Origin: Enterocloster aldenensis
GTDB lineage: Bacteria; Bacillota; Clostridia; Lachnospirales; Lachnospiraceae
Reading direction: 5' to 3'
NCBI RefSeq assembly: GCF_003434055.1
Contig: NZ_QVEX01000004.1
Coordinates: 248,001-312,000 of the forward strand
DNA length: 64,000 bases
The translations under genes and the position numbers were made by a program. Under the pieces are notes generated by a model. That model worked only from the letters and a program-made list of their open reading frames with translations. It was not told the origin of the DNA and ran no database searches. This document shows positions 26,498 through 35,331 of this stretch, in pieces (position 1 is the first letter of the stretch; every line of letters begins with the position of its first letter).

Positions 26498-27727
26498 ATG
26501 GATAAAATGGAATTGTCTCGTAAGCTGGAACAGCTGGCTGCACTGGCAGCGTCCAGGGAAAACCGCCTGGAGATGACGGAAGTACTGGATGCATTTAAGG
26601 AACTTCAGGTGACGCCGGAGGAGATGGAGGATGTTTACCGGAAGCTGGAACGGAAAGGCGTCCAGATCCAGGTGCCGGAGGAGGGGGAGGAAGCCCTGCC
26701 TGACAGTGACCTGATCTTGGAGGATGACCTGGCCCTGGATGACGGGGGGATGGTCAAGGAGGAGTTCCGGTGGAAGTTCAGGGACAGTGATTCGGATGAT
26801 TTGGATGAGGGCGGCTTAGGGGGCCTTGGGAGCAGTGAGGAAGGCGAAGAGGAGGAATTGGATGAATACCGGTCAGAGCGGATCCTGGACGGGGTTTCCA
26901 CCGCAGACCCAATCAGGGAATATCTAAAGGAGATCGGCTCCATTTCCCTTCTGACCCCGGAAGAAGAGACGGATTTGGCAAGGCGCAAGTCCGAGGGGGA
27001 TGCAGAGGCCGGCCGGAAGCTGGTAGAGGCCAACCTGCGTCTTGTGGTAAGCATTGCAAAGCGGTATACGGGACGCGGGATGGGATTCCTGGACCTGGTC
27101 CAGGAGGGCAACCTGGGACTTATGAAGGCAGTGGAAAAGTTTGATTATTCCAAGGGATACCGTCTCAGCACCTACGCAACCTGGTGGGTGAAACAGTCCA
27201 TTACCAGGTCCCTGGCAGACCAGTCCAGGACCATACGGCTTCCGGTCCATATGGTGGAGGCGGTGAATAAAATCAGGAGGGCCCAGCGCAGCCTGTCCGT
27301 CAGGCTGGGGCGGGAACCTTCCACGGAAGAGATTGCAGAAGAAGTAGGGATGCCGGAAAAGCGGGTTACGGAGCTGATTCAGGCATCCGGGGACACGGTA
27401 TCCCTGGAAACCCCGGTGGGAGACGAAGAGGGCTCCAACCTGGGGGATTTTGTGGCGGATGACGCCAATGCCTCAACAGAAGACAAGGCAGAGAGTTTTC
27501 TGCTCAGGGAAGAGATTGACGCCATGCTGCAGGGATTAAGCCCAAGGGAGCGGGAGGTCATCATACTCCGGTTTGGGCTGGAGACAGGCCATCCCCTTAC
27601 GCTGGAGGAAGTGGGAAGGCGTTTTAACGTGACCAGGGAGAGAATCCGCCAGATAGAAACAGCGGCCCTGAGAAAGCTGCGCAACCCGTCCAAAAGCAGG
27701 AAAATCAGGGATTTCCTGCCGGGATGA
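26498..27727 (+). CDS. Second RpoD-type RNA polymerase sigma factor
   Basis: A complete sigma-70 of 409 residues, with region 1.1-like N-terminus (1-70) and a long acidic linker rich in Asp, Glu and Gly (about 75-130). Region 1.2 ([14 protein letters not shown]), region 2 with [20 protein letters not shown], region 3, and region 4.2 with TRERIRQIE follow. The DNA-contacting helix in region 4 is the same as in RpoD at 4571. Region 2.4 differs slightly (VKQ for IRQ). It therefore probably recognises similar promoters with altered preference, like group 1/2 duplicates. GAAGGGGAGGG precedes the ATG. It is convergent with the lipoprotein gene. Confidence 0.88.
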   Translation: MDKMELSRKLEQLAALAASRENRLEMTEVLDAFKELQVTPEEMEDVYRKLERKGVQIQVPEEGEEALPDSDLILEDDLALDDGGMVKEEFRWKFRDSDSDDLDEGGLGGLGSSEEGEEEELDEYRSERILDGVSTADPIREYLKEIGSISLLTPEEETDLARRKSEGDAEAGRKLVEANLRLVVSIAKRYTGRGMGFLDLVQEGNLGLMKAVEKFDYSKGYRLSTYATWWVKQSITRSLADQSRTIRLPVHMVEAVNKIRRAQRSLSVRLGREPSTEEIAEEVGMPEKRVTELIQASGDTVSLETPVGDEEGSNLGDFVADDANASTEDKAESFLLREEIDAMLQGLSPREREVIILRFGLETGHPLTLEEVGRRFNVTRERIRQIETAALRKLRNPSKSRKIRDFLPG

Positions 27728-27741
27728 CTGAATCTGTTAAA

Positions 27742-29505
27742 TCATTGCTCAGAATCTTCAAACACTCCCTTGCACCAGGACCAGGGAATCCCGCTTACAA
27801 ACCGTTCTTCATCGTGGGGATAAAAGACAACCACGCCTTTGTCAATGGTCTTAAGGCGGGTCCCGTCATAAAAGGACAGGGTCCCCGTGTAAGGGTAGGA
27901 CTTCCCGCAGTCCGTAAGCATGATAAGCCCGCCTGCATAGGATTCACACAAGGCCACATTCCGTTTGAATGTTTCTGAGGAACCGTCAGTGGTTATTTTT
28001 ATGAGCCGGGGTAAGGATTCATTGCCTGAATCGATTAACTTAGGCAGCCACCTCCACTTGAAAGGCAGCATCCATGGAGACAGCTGCATTTTCTCCTGGA
28101 ATGCAAAGTAGCCGCCATGATCCGTGCTCAGGACAGAATCCGTATACGCATTCTTCAGCAGGAGCTTTCCATTGCAGTACAGGTCCGCGGACTGCGTGTA
28201 ATCCGTATAGAATATGCCGCCATCCATGGGCTGTATGCTGTCCAGGTATGTTCCGCGGGCCACGCATTCCGGGGAAGGGTCCAGCTTTCCGTCATTTAGC
28301 CCATATTTATAAATCCTGCTTTCAACTGCCTGGTATGTGTGGTCCATCTTAACGGCCGCCAGATAGATGTGGGAGCTGTCTTCTGTTATGGTAGATTGAT
28401 AGATACCTGCCCGGTCCATCTGGATTCCGGGAGTGGCAAACCGGGAAACAACCCCGTCAATTGCGGCAAACAGGCCATATGTCCCATCCTCTTTGGCTGC
28501 ATAGGTTATCATGGACGTTCCATCCAGACATTCCAGGTCCTGTCTGTATTCACAGACCCTATCCACGGTATCGGAAAGAAGATGCTTTTCACCATCTGAC
28601 CAGTAATACAGCGAGCCGTAGCCATCCTCCCCATATCTAAGGTAATAGACACCGCCGGAATGGGGGTCCAGATAATAATCCGTGGAGCCGTCCTCTTTTG
28701 TAAGGATGTCTTCGGCCTGGCCGTCCCGTCCTATCCTGGTCAGTGTGCAGTACGCCTCGCCATATGTATAACGTACCCCGTAAATGTTGTCAAAGCCCTC
28801 GTCCGCCCCTGCCAGCCCCATTTCATCCGCCAGCCTGGTCTCTTCACCGTTCCTTAATATGTACAATGATTCACCGCCTTCCGGGTCCAGCCTCGTAAAA
28901 GCTATGACGGAACCGTCCTTGGAAGCATTGAAATCAAAAATATCGGCCAGAAGCAGCTGCCTGCCTTCTCCTGGCGCATAGGAATACAGGTTAAATACCG
29001 TATCCCCTGTGTCCTCGGAATATTCCTGGGCGTGAATCAGAGCCTTGCCGCCGCACATGAGGGTATATACCTGACCCCCTGCCTCATGGACCAGTTCGGC
29101 TTTGCCATTCTCCGGGTCCACGGCCACGATTCTCCAATCAGTGGAAGAATCCCGGGCCGCCTCAAAATCAAAAATAAGAAAACTCCCATCCTTGGCCGGA
29201 TGCATGGCATCATAATAGGATCTTGGGCCGGCGCCTTCCCCAATCCCTTCCATTATTACAGAAGGATTGACCCCGGGTACCATGTCCGAGTTCACATCCG
29301 CGCGCATAAGGTCTGCCTCCTTGACGTAGTAGACGTAAGCCGGAGGTTTTTGGACCTGGATATCAGTCTTTGTATCATCCGCTCTTTGTGTTGGTTCCAA
29401 AAGGCTGCCTTGGTTTCCTGACGGAGCAGCACAGCCGCTTACAGCCAGGGCCGCGCATATTGCCAGGGCTGTCATCTTTTTCATCTTATAAGTAGTTTCC
29501 CCCAT
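27742..29505 (-). CDS. Large lipoprotein with beta-propeller-like repeats
   Basis: Not assigned to a named family. The 587-residue protein has a signal peptide with lipobox AVSGC, so it is anchored outside the cell. The rest alternates short segments of the type x-YYL/YVYYV, DG-x-IAF and G-G-x-YYLRYGEDGYG. This is the pattern of repeated propeller blades (DUF5050/TolB-like), with no catalytic motif visible. The start at 29505 has AGGAGG six bases upstream. The in-frame ATG at 29484 would also keep the signal peptide. It converges on the second sigma gene with 14 bases between stops. Confidence 0.68.
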   Translation of the reverse strand: MGETTYKMKKMTALAICAALAVSGCAAPSGNQGSLLEPTQRADDTKTDIQVQKPPAYVYYVKEADLMRADVNSDMVPGVNPSVIMEGIGEGAGPRSYYDAMHPAKDGSFLIFDFEAARDSSTDWRIVAVDPENGKAELVHEAGGQVYTLMCGGKALIHAQEYSEDTGDTVFNLYSYAPGEGRQLLLADIFDFNASKDGSVIAFTRLDPEGGESLYILRNGEETRLADEMGLAGADEGFDNIYGVRYTYGEAYCTLTRIGRDGQAEDILTKEDGSTDYYLDPHSGGVYYLRYGEDGYGSLYYWSDGEKHLLSDTVDRVCEYRQDLECLDGTSMITYAAKEDGTYGLFAAIDGVVSRFATPGIQMDRAGIYQSTITEDSSHIYLAAVKMDHTYQAVESRIYKYGLNDGKLDPSPECVARGTYLDSIQPMDGGIFYTDYTQSADLYCNGKLLLKNAYTDSVLSTDHGGYFAFQEKMQLSPWMLPFKWRWLPKLIDSGNESLPRLIKITTDGSSETFKRNVALCESYAGGLIMLTDCGKSYPYTGTLSFYDGTRLKTIDKGVVVFYPHDEERFVSGIPWSWCKGVFEDSEQ

Positions 29506-29567
29506 GATTTTCCTCCTGTGCCGGTTACCGGTTCCATGGTTTTATATAACCCGTTACATCCAGACAG

Positions 29568-29583
29568 AAAAATGGTGTAAAAT
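29568..29583 (+). repeat. Left 16-bp direct repeat, candidate attachment site
   Basis: AAAAATGGTGTAAAAT, identical in sequence and direction to 31932-31947. The right copy overlaps the stop codon of an integrase remnant. Together they bracket a 2.36-kb stretch of broken genes. Confidence 0.5.
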
Positions 29584-29731
29584 TGAGCCTTGATATGATG
29601 GTTAAAAACTAAATATTTGGACATCGAAATAAGTCCATGAGTATGTAGCAGCGTTGCATATTCGCAGGCTTATTTTAGAGCACCAAAAACCGATTTTAGC
29701 CAAGAACGGAATACACAGCCCTTGCGGAATA

Positions 29732-30393
29732 TTATCTGACAGAATCATAATAACGGTTTTTCACCAGGCTATTCATGAAACCATCAATGTCCATCTCAAC
29801 TCCGGTATCCCAAATTCTGACAGTGGTTAAAACAAAATCATTTGACTGGAAAAAGTAATGTACATTTGCCCAATGCTTCTGATAGTCCCCAACATAATCA
29901 GTTAATTGGACATGGCTCCATATGCCGGAACGGTATTCTTTCGTATCTCTTAAAACAACAGTTGCATTTAACGTGGTTCCCACTGCATCAGCTTTACTGT
30001 CCTGTAAACTGGTATCCGTTGTTCCCTCCGCTTTCCTGAAATACTCAGCCTGATTCCTATAATCGTCAATGCTGAATCCGATCAGACGTGTTCCTCCTGC
30101 ATCCTCAAAACGGGCGGATGTCCTTTTATAGTAATCCAGGATATGGTTATGTACCCGTTCCATTCCTGCGGGGATTTTTGCATTATAACCAACCTCCAGA
30201 GAAATGTACTCCCCTTCGCTGGCGGTTTCAGGCTTTGTCTGGACCACGCCATCAACAACCCATGCGCCATCCTGATTTACGGAATAACCATCTTCCAATG
30301 TTCTCCTTCCTGCTGCCATTGACCAGCATAAGCACTAAAGGAGATTGATAAGAATGCTGCTGTGGTTGAGAGTAAGAGATAAAGTTTTTTCAC
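29732..30393 (-). pseudogene. Secreted protein split by a frameshift
   Basis: From GTG at 30393 (behind GCAGGAGG) one frame encodes a clear signal peptide (KKLYLLLSTTAAFLS, then SAYAGQWQQEG) and reaches EHWK. The mature part continues in another frame from LEDGYSVNQDGAWV for about 190 residues to a stop at 29732. Joining the frames near 30292 gives a normal exported protein whose start resembles wall- or glucan-binding repeats. An indel has therefore separated the signal from the body. No function is known for the body (VGYNAKIPAGMERV, RLIGFSIDDYR). Confidence 0.6.
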
Positions 30394-30457
30394 GATTGCC
30401 CCTCCTGCTTTGATACATCATCTGTTTTGAGGATATTATAACATATTGGTAAAGTAA

Positions 30458-30610
30458 AGCAATTCAAATCTATATGGAGAACATATTGAATATGGGTACT
30501 ATGTGCACTTTAAAGTGTTTGTGAGTGATAGGAGCGAATACAATGCGAAATCAGTAAAAGTTATCGAGGCTCCGGAAAGGAAGGTAAGGAATGGCAAGAA
30601 GCATAAGTAA
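30458..30610 (+). pseudogene. C-terminal fragment of an unknown protein
   Basis: An open frame without a start codon, reading YGYYVHFKVFVSDRSEYN and ending in KVRNGKKHK at 30610. Its 3' end overlaps the next start codon by 20 bases, like coupled genes in phage or element modules. It is probably the remaining tail of a gene of the decayed element. The family is not recognised. Confidence 0.3.
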
Positions 30611-30830
30611 CATGAATCAACTGGCCTTTGCCCTGGCTCCAATATTACAGGGCATGGTCAATCAGATGACAGACAGGGTATATAAGACACTGAACTTTTA
30701 TTTACAGGACTACTATACAGGCTGGACACCATCGAGCTATCGGAGAACCTACGACTTTCTGTATTCGGCAGTGAAAACAGAAGCGAGGATGGTAGGAAAC
30801 AATCCAATGTCTGAAGGCCAAAGGATTTAG
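30591..30830 (+). CDS. Short phage/element-type protein, probably truncated
   Basis: 79 residues starting MARSISNMNQLAFALAPILQ behind GGAAAGGAAGG. The middle (YKTLNFYLQDYYTGWTPSSYRRT) looks like a tail- or head-associated protein of clostridial prophages, but I cannot name the family. The end (after KTEARMVG) seems cut short compared with a full-length structural protein. It lies inside the region bounded by the 16-bp repeats. Confidence 0.4.
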   Translation: MARSISNMNQLAFALAPILQGMVNQMTDRVYKTLNFYLQDYYTGWTPSSYRRTYDFLYSAVKTEARMVGNNPMSEGQRI

Positions 30831-30862
30831 TGTAAAAGGATAATATCGGGAGGAAATTACAT

Positions 30863-30991
30863 ATGGAATTAAAAGACAGGGTAGTGGTTATTGATGAAAA
30901 GAATATGGCAGGATTATCATGGTTGTACGGAGAAATGAATATTGATGAGCTGGGGCAGGTTGTTAACAGGCATTTAGATGTATGCCTATAA
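30863..30991 (+). CDS. Small ORF of 42 codons in the element remnant
   Basis: Starts MELKDRVVVIDEKNMAGLSW behind a good GGGAGG site and ends at 30991, overlapping the HU-like frame by 14 bases. Good ribosome site and coding-like composition, but no recognised family. It could be a real small protein or a fragment once joined to the HU frame that follows. Confidence 0.35.
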   Translation: MELKDRVVVIDEKNMAGLSWLYGEMNIDELGQVVNRHLDVCL

Positions 30992-31217
30992 GTCCGGACT
31001 GACGAAGAAAGCAACCTATAAGCTTATGGAAGCATTTAAGGATGTATTGACGGAGACATTATTGGATGGAGAGCGGTTTCACATCCATGGGTTATTAACA
31101 TTGAAGACAGAGTATAAGGAAGAGTGTATAAGGTATAATCCAAAGACACGGGAGAAAGTAGTGGTCCCGCTGTTAATTATAGCATTGCTTACCTTTATTT
31201 TCAATAATCGTAAGTAG
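30978..31217 (+). pseudogene. HU-like DNA-binding protein fragment
   Basis: KSGLTKKATYKLMEAFKDVL matches the N-terminal helices of HU/IHF proteins. LKTEYKEE and RYNPKTREKVVVP match the strand before the DNA-binding arm and the family's RNPKTG motif. The protein then runs into a hydrophobic, non-family tail (LLIIALLTFIF), so the C-terminal third has been lost. The start is also abnormal. It belongs to the decayed element. Confidence 0.5.
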
Positions 31218-31254
31218 CGTTTTTCTTTAAGTCCTGGAAACAGGCATAGAAAAA

Positions 31255-31293
31255 CCACCCTTGTATACTTGGCTGGTATCGGGTGGATTTTTT
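31255..31293 (+). terminator. Terminator-like hairpin in the element
   Basis: CCACCC / GGGTGG stem around a 20-base loop, followed by ATTTTTT, about 40 bases after the HU fragment. Confidence 0.5.
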
Positions 31294-31464
31294 ATCTCAT
31301 ACTGGGTCAACCCCTTGTGGGCGGTTGTTCCTTTTATGTCTATAATATAACATGTATTGGGTGGGATTTCAAGAGGGGATGGACAGCCTATGCGTGATTC
31401 CTATTCAAAAACAAGTTTTTCAGGATCATAGAAAGCCACTCTGTCATATGCAATTCATCTTCCG

Positions 31465-31933
31465 ATGATTCTTTATATGCTAAATACTGCGTGTGGAATT
31501 GGGGAAGTAGCTGGATTGTCCTGGAGCAAGAACATTAATTTGGATGAGCGGACAATTACCATTGACCATCAGCTTATTTATAAAAATCTGGACGGAAGTA
31601 CACGGTTTCAGCAACGAGGCATGGTACGCCGCTATCCCCTGCTCATGTGAACTCTATATTGGTTAATATTGTCAATGCATATAATAAGGCAGAAAGCAAA
31701 AAAGCAGAAGAAGGAAAAAGAGAAGCGTGCTTGCTTCCTCACATTTCTTCGCATATACTGAGACATACCGCTTGTACACGCATGGCTGAAGCCGAGGTTG
31801 ATGTTAAGATACTGCAAAATGTAATGGGATATTCCGATATTAATACTACCATGAACATTTACAATCATATAGATTTTGTAAGGGTCAGGGGGGGATGGAT
31901 AAATTAAATGACACAAATATAGAAATGGTGTAA
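31465..31933 (+). pseudogene. Tyrosine recombinase (integrase) remnant
   Basis: Catalytic-domain pieces in shifted frames. One frame has MILYMLNTACGIGEVAGLSW (helix with the usual first Arg region, here IGE) and ITIDHQLIY. The next has HILRHTACTRMAEAEVDVK with the catalytic H-x2-R-H and the Tyr segment NTTMNIYNHID. A further shift at a run of seven G (31888-31894) restores the normal tail MDKLNDTNIEMV and stop at 31933. The N-terminal arm-binding domain is missing. Multiple shifts plus truncation make it inactive. Its end overlaps the right 16-bp repeat, as expected for an integrase next to its attachment site. Confidence 0.75.
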
Positions 31934-31947
31934 AAATGGTGTAAAAT
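31932..31947 (+). repeat. Right 16-bp direct repeat, candidate attachment site
   Basis: AAAAATGGTGTAAAAT, perfect copy of 29568-29583. A partial third copy, GAAATGGTGTAAA, lies directly before it (31922-31934) inside the integrase tail. Confidence 0.5.
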
Positions 31948-32020
31948 ACCATTTTAGTGAAATTTACTAACATGAGAAATGTAGTAAATACAAGGAATTT
32001 CCCACTGAAAACCAATGTTA

Positions 32021-32047
32021 TTAGCACTCAATAAAAATGAGTGCTAA
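32021..32047 (+). promoter_or_regulatory. CIRCE operator (HrcA site)
   Basis: Perfect TTAGCACTC - N9 - GAGTGCTAA. This is the heat-shock operator bound by HrcA, usually found before groES or dnaK operons. Here it is just upstream of the htpG promoter. Confidence 0.93.
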
Positions 32048-32054
32048 TTTTTTA

Positions 32055-32083
32055 TTGACATTTTGTCCTGCAGGTACTAAAAT
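32055..32083 (+). promoter_or_regulatory. Promoter of htpG
   Basis: Consensus TTGACA (32055-32060), 17 bases, TAAAAT (32078-32083). The CIRCE operator ends 7 bases before the -35 box. Confidence 0.75.
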
Positions 32084-32150
32084 GTAGGTTGTGAGTTAAC
32101 ATGTAAATTAAAAAGAAATACAATGATAGAAAGAAAGAGGCGGATACGAG

Positions 32151-34163
32151 ATGGCAAAGAAAGGCAGTTTATCAATTACAAGCGAGAACATTTTCCCGGT
32201 AATCAAGAAATGGCTGTATTCTGACCATGATATTTTTTACAGGGAGCTTATCAGCAATGGTTCGGATGCCATTACCAAGCTTAAGAAGCTGGAGCTGATG
32301 GGGGAATATGAGAGACCTGAGGATGTGGAGTATAAGATCCAGGTAAGCGTTAATCCAACGGACAAGACCATTAAGATTACGGATAACGGTCTGGGCATGA
32401 CCGAGGATGAGATTGACAAGTACATTAACCAGATTGCATTTTCCGGTGTCCAGGATTTCATGGAAAAGTATAAGGACAAGGCCAATGAGGACCAGATTAT
32501 CGGCCACTTCGGACTGGGCTTCTATTCCGCGTTCATGGTATCTGACAAGGTGTCCATTGACTCCCTTTCCTATGCAAAGGATGCAAAGCCCGTACACTGG
32601 GAGTCAGAGGGCGGCATTGAGTTTGAGATGGGTGAAGGGGACAAGGCAGAGGTGGGCACCACCATTACCCTTTACCTCAATGAGGACAGCACCGAGTTCT
32701 GTAATGAATACAGGGCAAGGGAGGTTATTGAAAAGTACTGCGCGTTCATGCCGGTGAACATTTTCCTGGATAATGAGACAGCAGAGCCTCAGTATGAGAC
32801 CATTGAGAAGGACCAGCTTAAGGACAAGGATACGGTTGTGGAAACCGTGATTGAGCCTGCAAAGACCGAGGAGAAGGAAAATGAGGACGGCACCAAGGAA
32901 ACCGTGGAGATTGAGCCTTCCAGGGAAAAGTATAAGATCTTAAAGCGTCCGGTGGCGTTAAATGATACAAACCCTCTGTGGAACAAGCATCCCAATGAGT
33001 GCAGCGAAGATGATTATAAGGATTTCTACCGCAAGGTATTCAGGGATTACAAGGAGCCGCTGTTCTGGATCCACCTGAACATGGATTATCCGTTCAACCT
33101 GAAGGGAATCCTGTACTTCCCCAAGATCAACATGGAATACGACAGCCTGGAAGGAACCATCAAGCTTTACAACAGCCAGGTATTTATTGCGGATAATATC
33201 AAGGAAGTGATTCCTGAGTTCCTGATGCTGTTAAAGGGTGTCATCGACTGCCCGGACCTGCCTCTTAATGTTTCCAGAAGCGCGCTGCAGAACGATGGTT
33301 TTGTAAAGAAGATTTCTGACTATATCACCAAGAAGGTGGCTGACAAGCTTTCCGGCATGTGCAAGACGGACCGTGAAAACTATGAGAAGTACTGGGACGA
33401 TATTGCGCCATTCATCAAATTCGGTTATATCAAGGATGAAAAGTTCTCTGAGAAAATGGGGGATTATATCCTTTATAAGAATCTGGAAGGCAAATACCTC
33501 ACCCTGCAGGATTGCCTGGATGAGAACAAGGAAAAGCATGAGAATACGGTGTTCTATGTGACCAATGAAAAGGAGCAGAGCCAGTATATCAACATGTTCA
33601 GGGAGGAGGGCATTGACGCTGTCATCATGCCCGCTGCCATTGACAATCCATTCATCAGCCATGTGGAGCAGAAAAAGGAAGGGCTTAAGTTCCTGCGCAT
33701 TGACACGGACCTGAACGCTGCGTTCAAGGAAGAGGTCAAAGAGGATGACGAGGAGTTCAAGAAGACTTCCGAGGAACTGACTGAGCTGTTTAAAAAGGCC
33801 CTTGACAATGACAAGCTGGATATCAAGGTGGAGAAGATGAAGAACGCCGGCGTGGCTTCCATGATTACCGTATCCGAGGAAACCCGCCGTATGCAGGATA
33901 TGATGAAGATGTACAGCATGGGCGGCATGGACATGGGTATGTTCGGCGGCACGGGAGAGACGCTGGTGCTTAACGCCAACCATCCCCTGGTACAGTATGT
34001 GCTGAATAACAAGGAGGGCGAAAACACAGGGAAAATCTGTGAGCAGCTCTACGACCTGGCAAGCCTGGGCCACGGCCCGCTGGCTCCTGAGCGCATGACC
34101 AGGTTTGTAAACCGCAGCAATGAAATCATGCTTATCATGGCCGGGGAGAAAAAGGAATCATGA
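32151..34163 (+). CDS. htpG: Molecular chaperone HtpG (Hsp90)
   Basis: ATP-dependent chaperone acting as a dimer in the cytoplasm. The 670-residue protein has the GHKL ATPase domain with ELISNGSDA (catalytic Glu and Asn), DNGLGMT and GHFGLGFYSAF, then a charged acidic linker (about 225-260, rich in Glu and Lys). The middle domain has LPLNVSRSALQ with the catalytic Arg, and a C-terminal dimerisation domain follows. The linker is longer than in many bacterial HtpG proteins. GAAAGAGGCGG precedes the ATG. CIRCE plus a sigma-A promoter upstream predict HrcA-controlled heat induction. Confidence 0.95.
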   Translation: MAKKGSLSITSENIFPVIKKWLYSDHDIFYRELISNGSDAITKLKKLELMGEYERPEDVEYKIQVSVNPTDKTIKITDNGLGMTEDEIDKYINQIAFSGVQDFMEKYKDKANEDQIIGHFGLGFYSAFMVSDKVSIDSLSYAKDAKPVHWESEGGIEFEMGEGDKAEVGTTITLYLNEDSTEFCNEYRAREVIEKYCAFMPVNIFLDNETAEPQYETIEKDQLKDKDTVVETVIEPAKTEEKENEDGTKETVEIEPSREKYKILKRPVALNDTNPLWNKHPNECSEDDYKDFYRKVFRDYKEPLFWIHLNMDYPFNLKGILYFPKINMEYDSLEGTIKLYNSQVFIADNIKEVIPEFLMLLKGVIDCPDLPLNVSRSALQNDGFVKKISDYITKKVADKLSGMCKTDRENYEKYWDDIAPFIKFGYIKDEKFSEKMGDYILYKNLEGKYLTLQDCLDENKEKHENTVFYVTNEKEQSQYINMFREEGIDAVIMPAAIDNPFISHVEQKKEGLKFLRIDTDLNAAFKEEVKEDDEEFKKTSEELTELFKKALDNDKLDIKVEKMKNAGVASMITVSEETRRMQDMMKMYSMGGMDMGMFGGTGETLVLNANHPLVQYVLNNKEGENTGKICEQLYDLASLGHGPLAPERMTRFVNRSNEIMLIMAGEKKES

Positions 34164-34216
34164 TTATGGGATTTCGGGTGAACCGGTAATCGAAACAAAC
34201 ATAATATAGTCAACAT

Positions 34217-34272
34217 AACAGGAATGCCTGCAGGTACGGACCGCTGTCCGGACCTCAGGCATTCCTGTTTTA
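34217..34272. terminator. Bidirectional terminator between htpG and the activator gene
   Basis: A 14-bp perfect outer stem, AACAGGAATGCCTG / CAGGCATTCCTGTT, with inner pairing (AGGT/ACCT, CGGA/TCCG) and T-rich flank. It serves the convergent genes on both sides. Confidence 0.8.
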
Positions 34273-34296
34273 TGGTGAGGAGAATCTGGTCCGGCG

Positions 34297-35259
34297 TCAT
34301 ATATCCTTTAGCCTGTGGTTCAGGGCTGCCCGGTCCATGCCCAGGATCTGCGCGGCCTCATCCACATCCCGCGTATGCCGCAGGACTTCCGTGATATATG
34401 TTTTTTGGAACTCGGCAACCGCCTGTTTTAAGGGCTTGAATTCCGGAGCCTGGGATGTCTGGGGGGCAGGGCTGCGGGAAAAACGGTAATTCTCTTTCAG
34501 AAGCGTGTCTGTTATGACGGACGCATCCTCCAGGACATAAAGCTTCTCCATGAAATTCTGTATCTCCCGGATATTGCCCAGCCACTCCTGGTCCAGCAGG
34601 AAGCCCATGGCTTCCGGGGTAAATGTCTTCTGGCAGCCGTAGACCTGTCCGAACCGCAGGGAAAGGTATTCTATCAGGGCGCGTATGTCCTGCCTGCGCC
34701 TGGACAGGGGAGGGATATCAAAGGACACTACGTTGAGCCTGTAATATAAATCCAGACGGAACTGCCCTGCCTTTATCATCCCGGGAAGACTGCGGTTGGT
34801 TGCGGCAATGATGCGGATGTTGACGGACGTGTACTCGGTGGAACCGATGCTCCTCATGCTGTGCTCCTGGACCACCTGGAGAAGTTTGGTCTGCAGATCC
34901 AGATCCAGCTCGCCGATTTCATCCAGGAACAAGGTTCCTCCGGCAGCCTGTGCAATCAGTCCCTGGCGGCCGGAAGCGCTGCTTCCGGTAAATGCGCCGG
35001 ACTCGTAGCCAAAGAACTCGGATTCAAACAGTTCAGCCGGAATGGCGCTGCAGTTAATGTGGATGAACGGCGCCCCTGCCCTGGGACTGTGGCGGTGGAT
35101 GAACTTTGCAAGACAGTCCTTTCCGGTGCCGGAAGCGCCCACAATCAGTATATTGGCGTCAGTGGGCGCAATGCTCAGCGCATCGGAATACAGCTTAACC
35201 ATGCTGCTGTCCCGGGCAACGATCCCCTCATTTAAAAGAATGTCACTAAAGTGTTCCAT
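34297..35259 (-). CDS. Sigma-54-dependent activator without sensor domain
   Basis: An AAA+ enhancer-binding protein that remodels sigma-54 polymerase. The 320-residue protein starts almost directly with the AAA+ domain: Walker A GASGTGKD near 41-48, sigma-54 loop ESGAFTGSS, Walker B GGTLFLDEIGE and second-region NIRIIAATNR. It ends in a Fis-type HTH (VDEAAQILGMDRAALNHRLKDI). There is no PAS, GAF or response-regulator domain, so it may be constitutively active, like PspF, or controlled by a partner protein. It lies downstream of the PAS-type activator in the same direction. Confidence 0.87.
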   Translation of the reverse strand: MEHFSDILLNEGIVARDSSMVKLYSDALSIAPTDANILIVGASGTGKDCLAKFIHRHSPRAGAPFIHINCSAIPAELFESEFFGYESGAFTGSSASGRQGLIAQAAGGTLFLDEIGELDLDLQTKLLQVVQEHSMRSIGSTEYTSVNIRIIAATNRSLPGMIKAGQFRLDLYYRLNVVSFDIPPLSRRRQDIRALIEYLSLRFGQVYGCQKTFTPEAMGFLLDQEWLGNIREIQNFMEKLYVLEDASVITDTLLKENYRFSRSPAPQTSQAPEFKPLKQAVAEFQKTYITEVLRHTRDVDEAAQILGMDRAALNHRLKDI

Positions 35260-35331
35260 ATCCGTACCTTACCTCTGTTATTGCCCCTTGGCGTCATTGT
35301 GCCGCCTCAGGGCGTTTTTGTGGTTTGTGTT

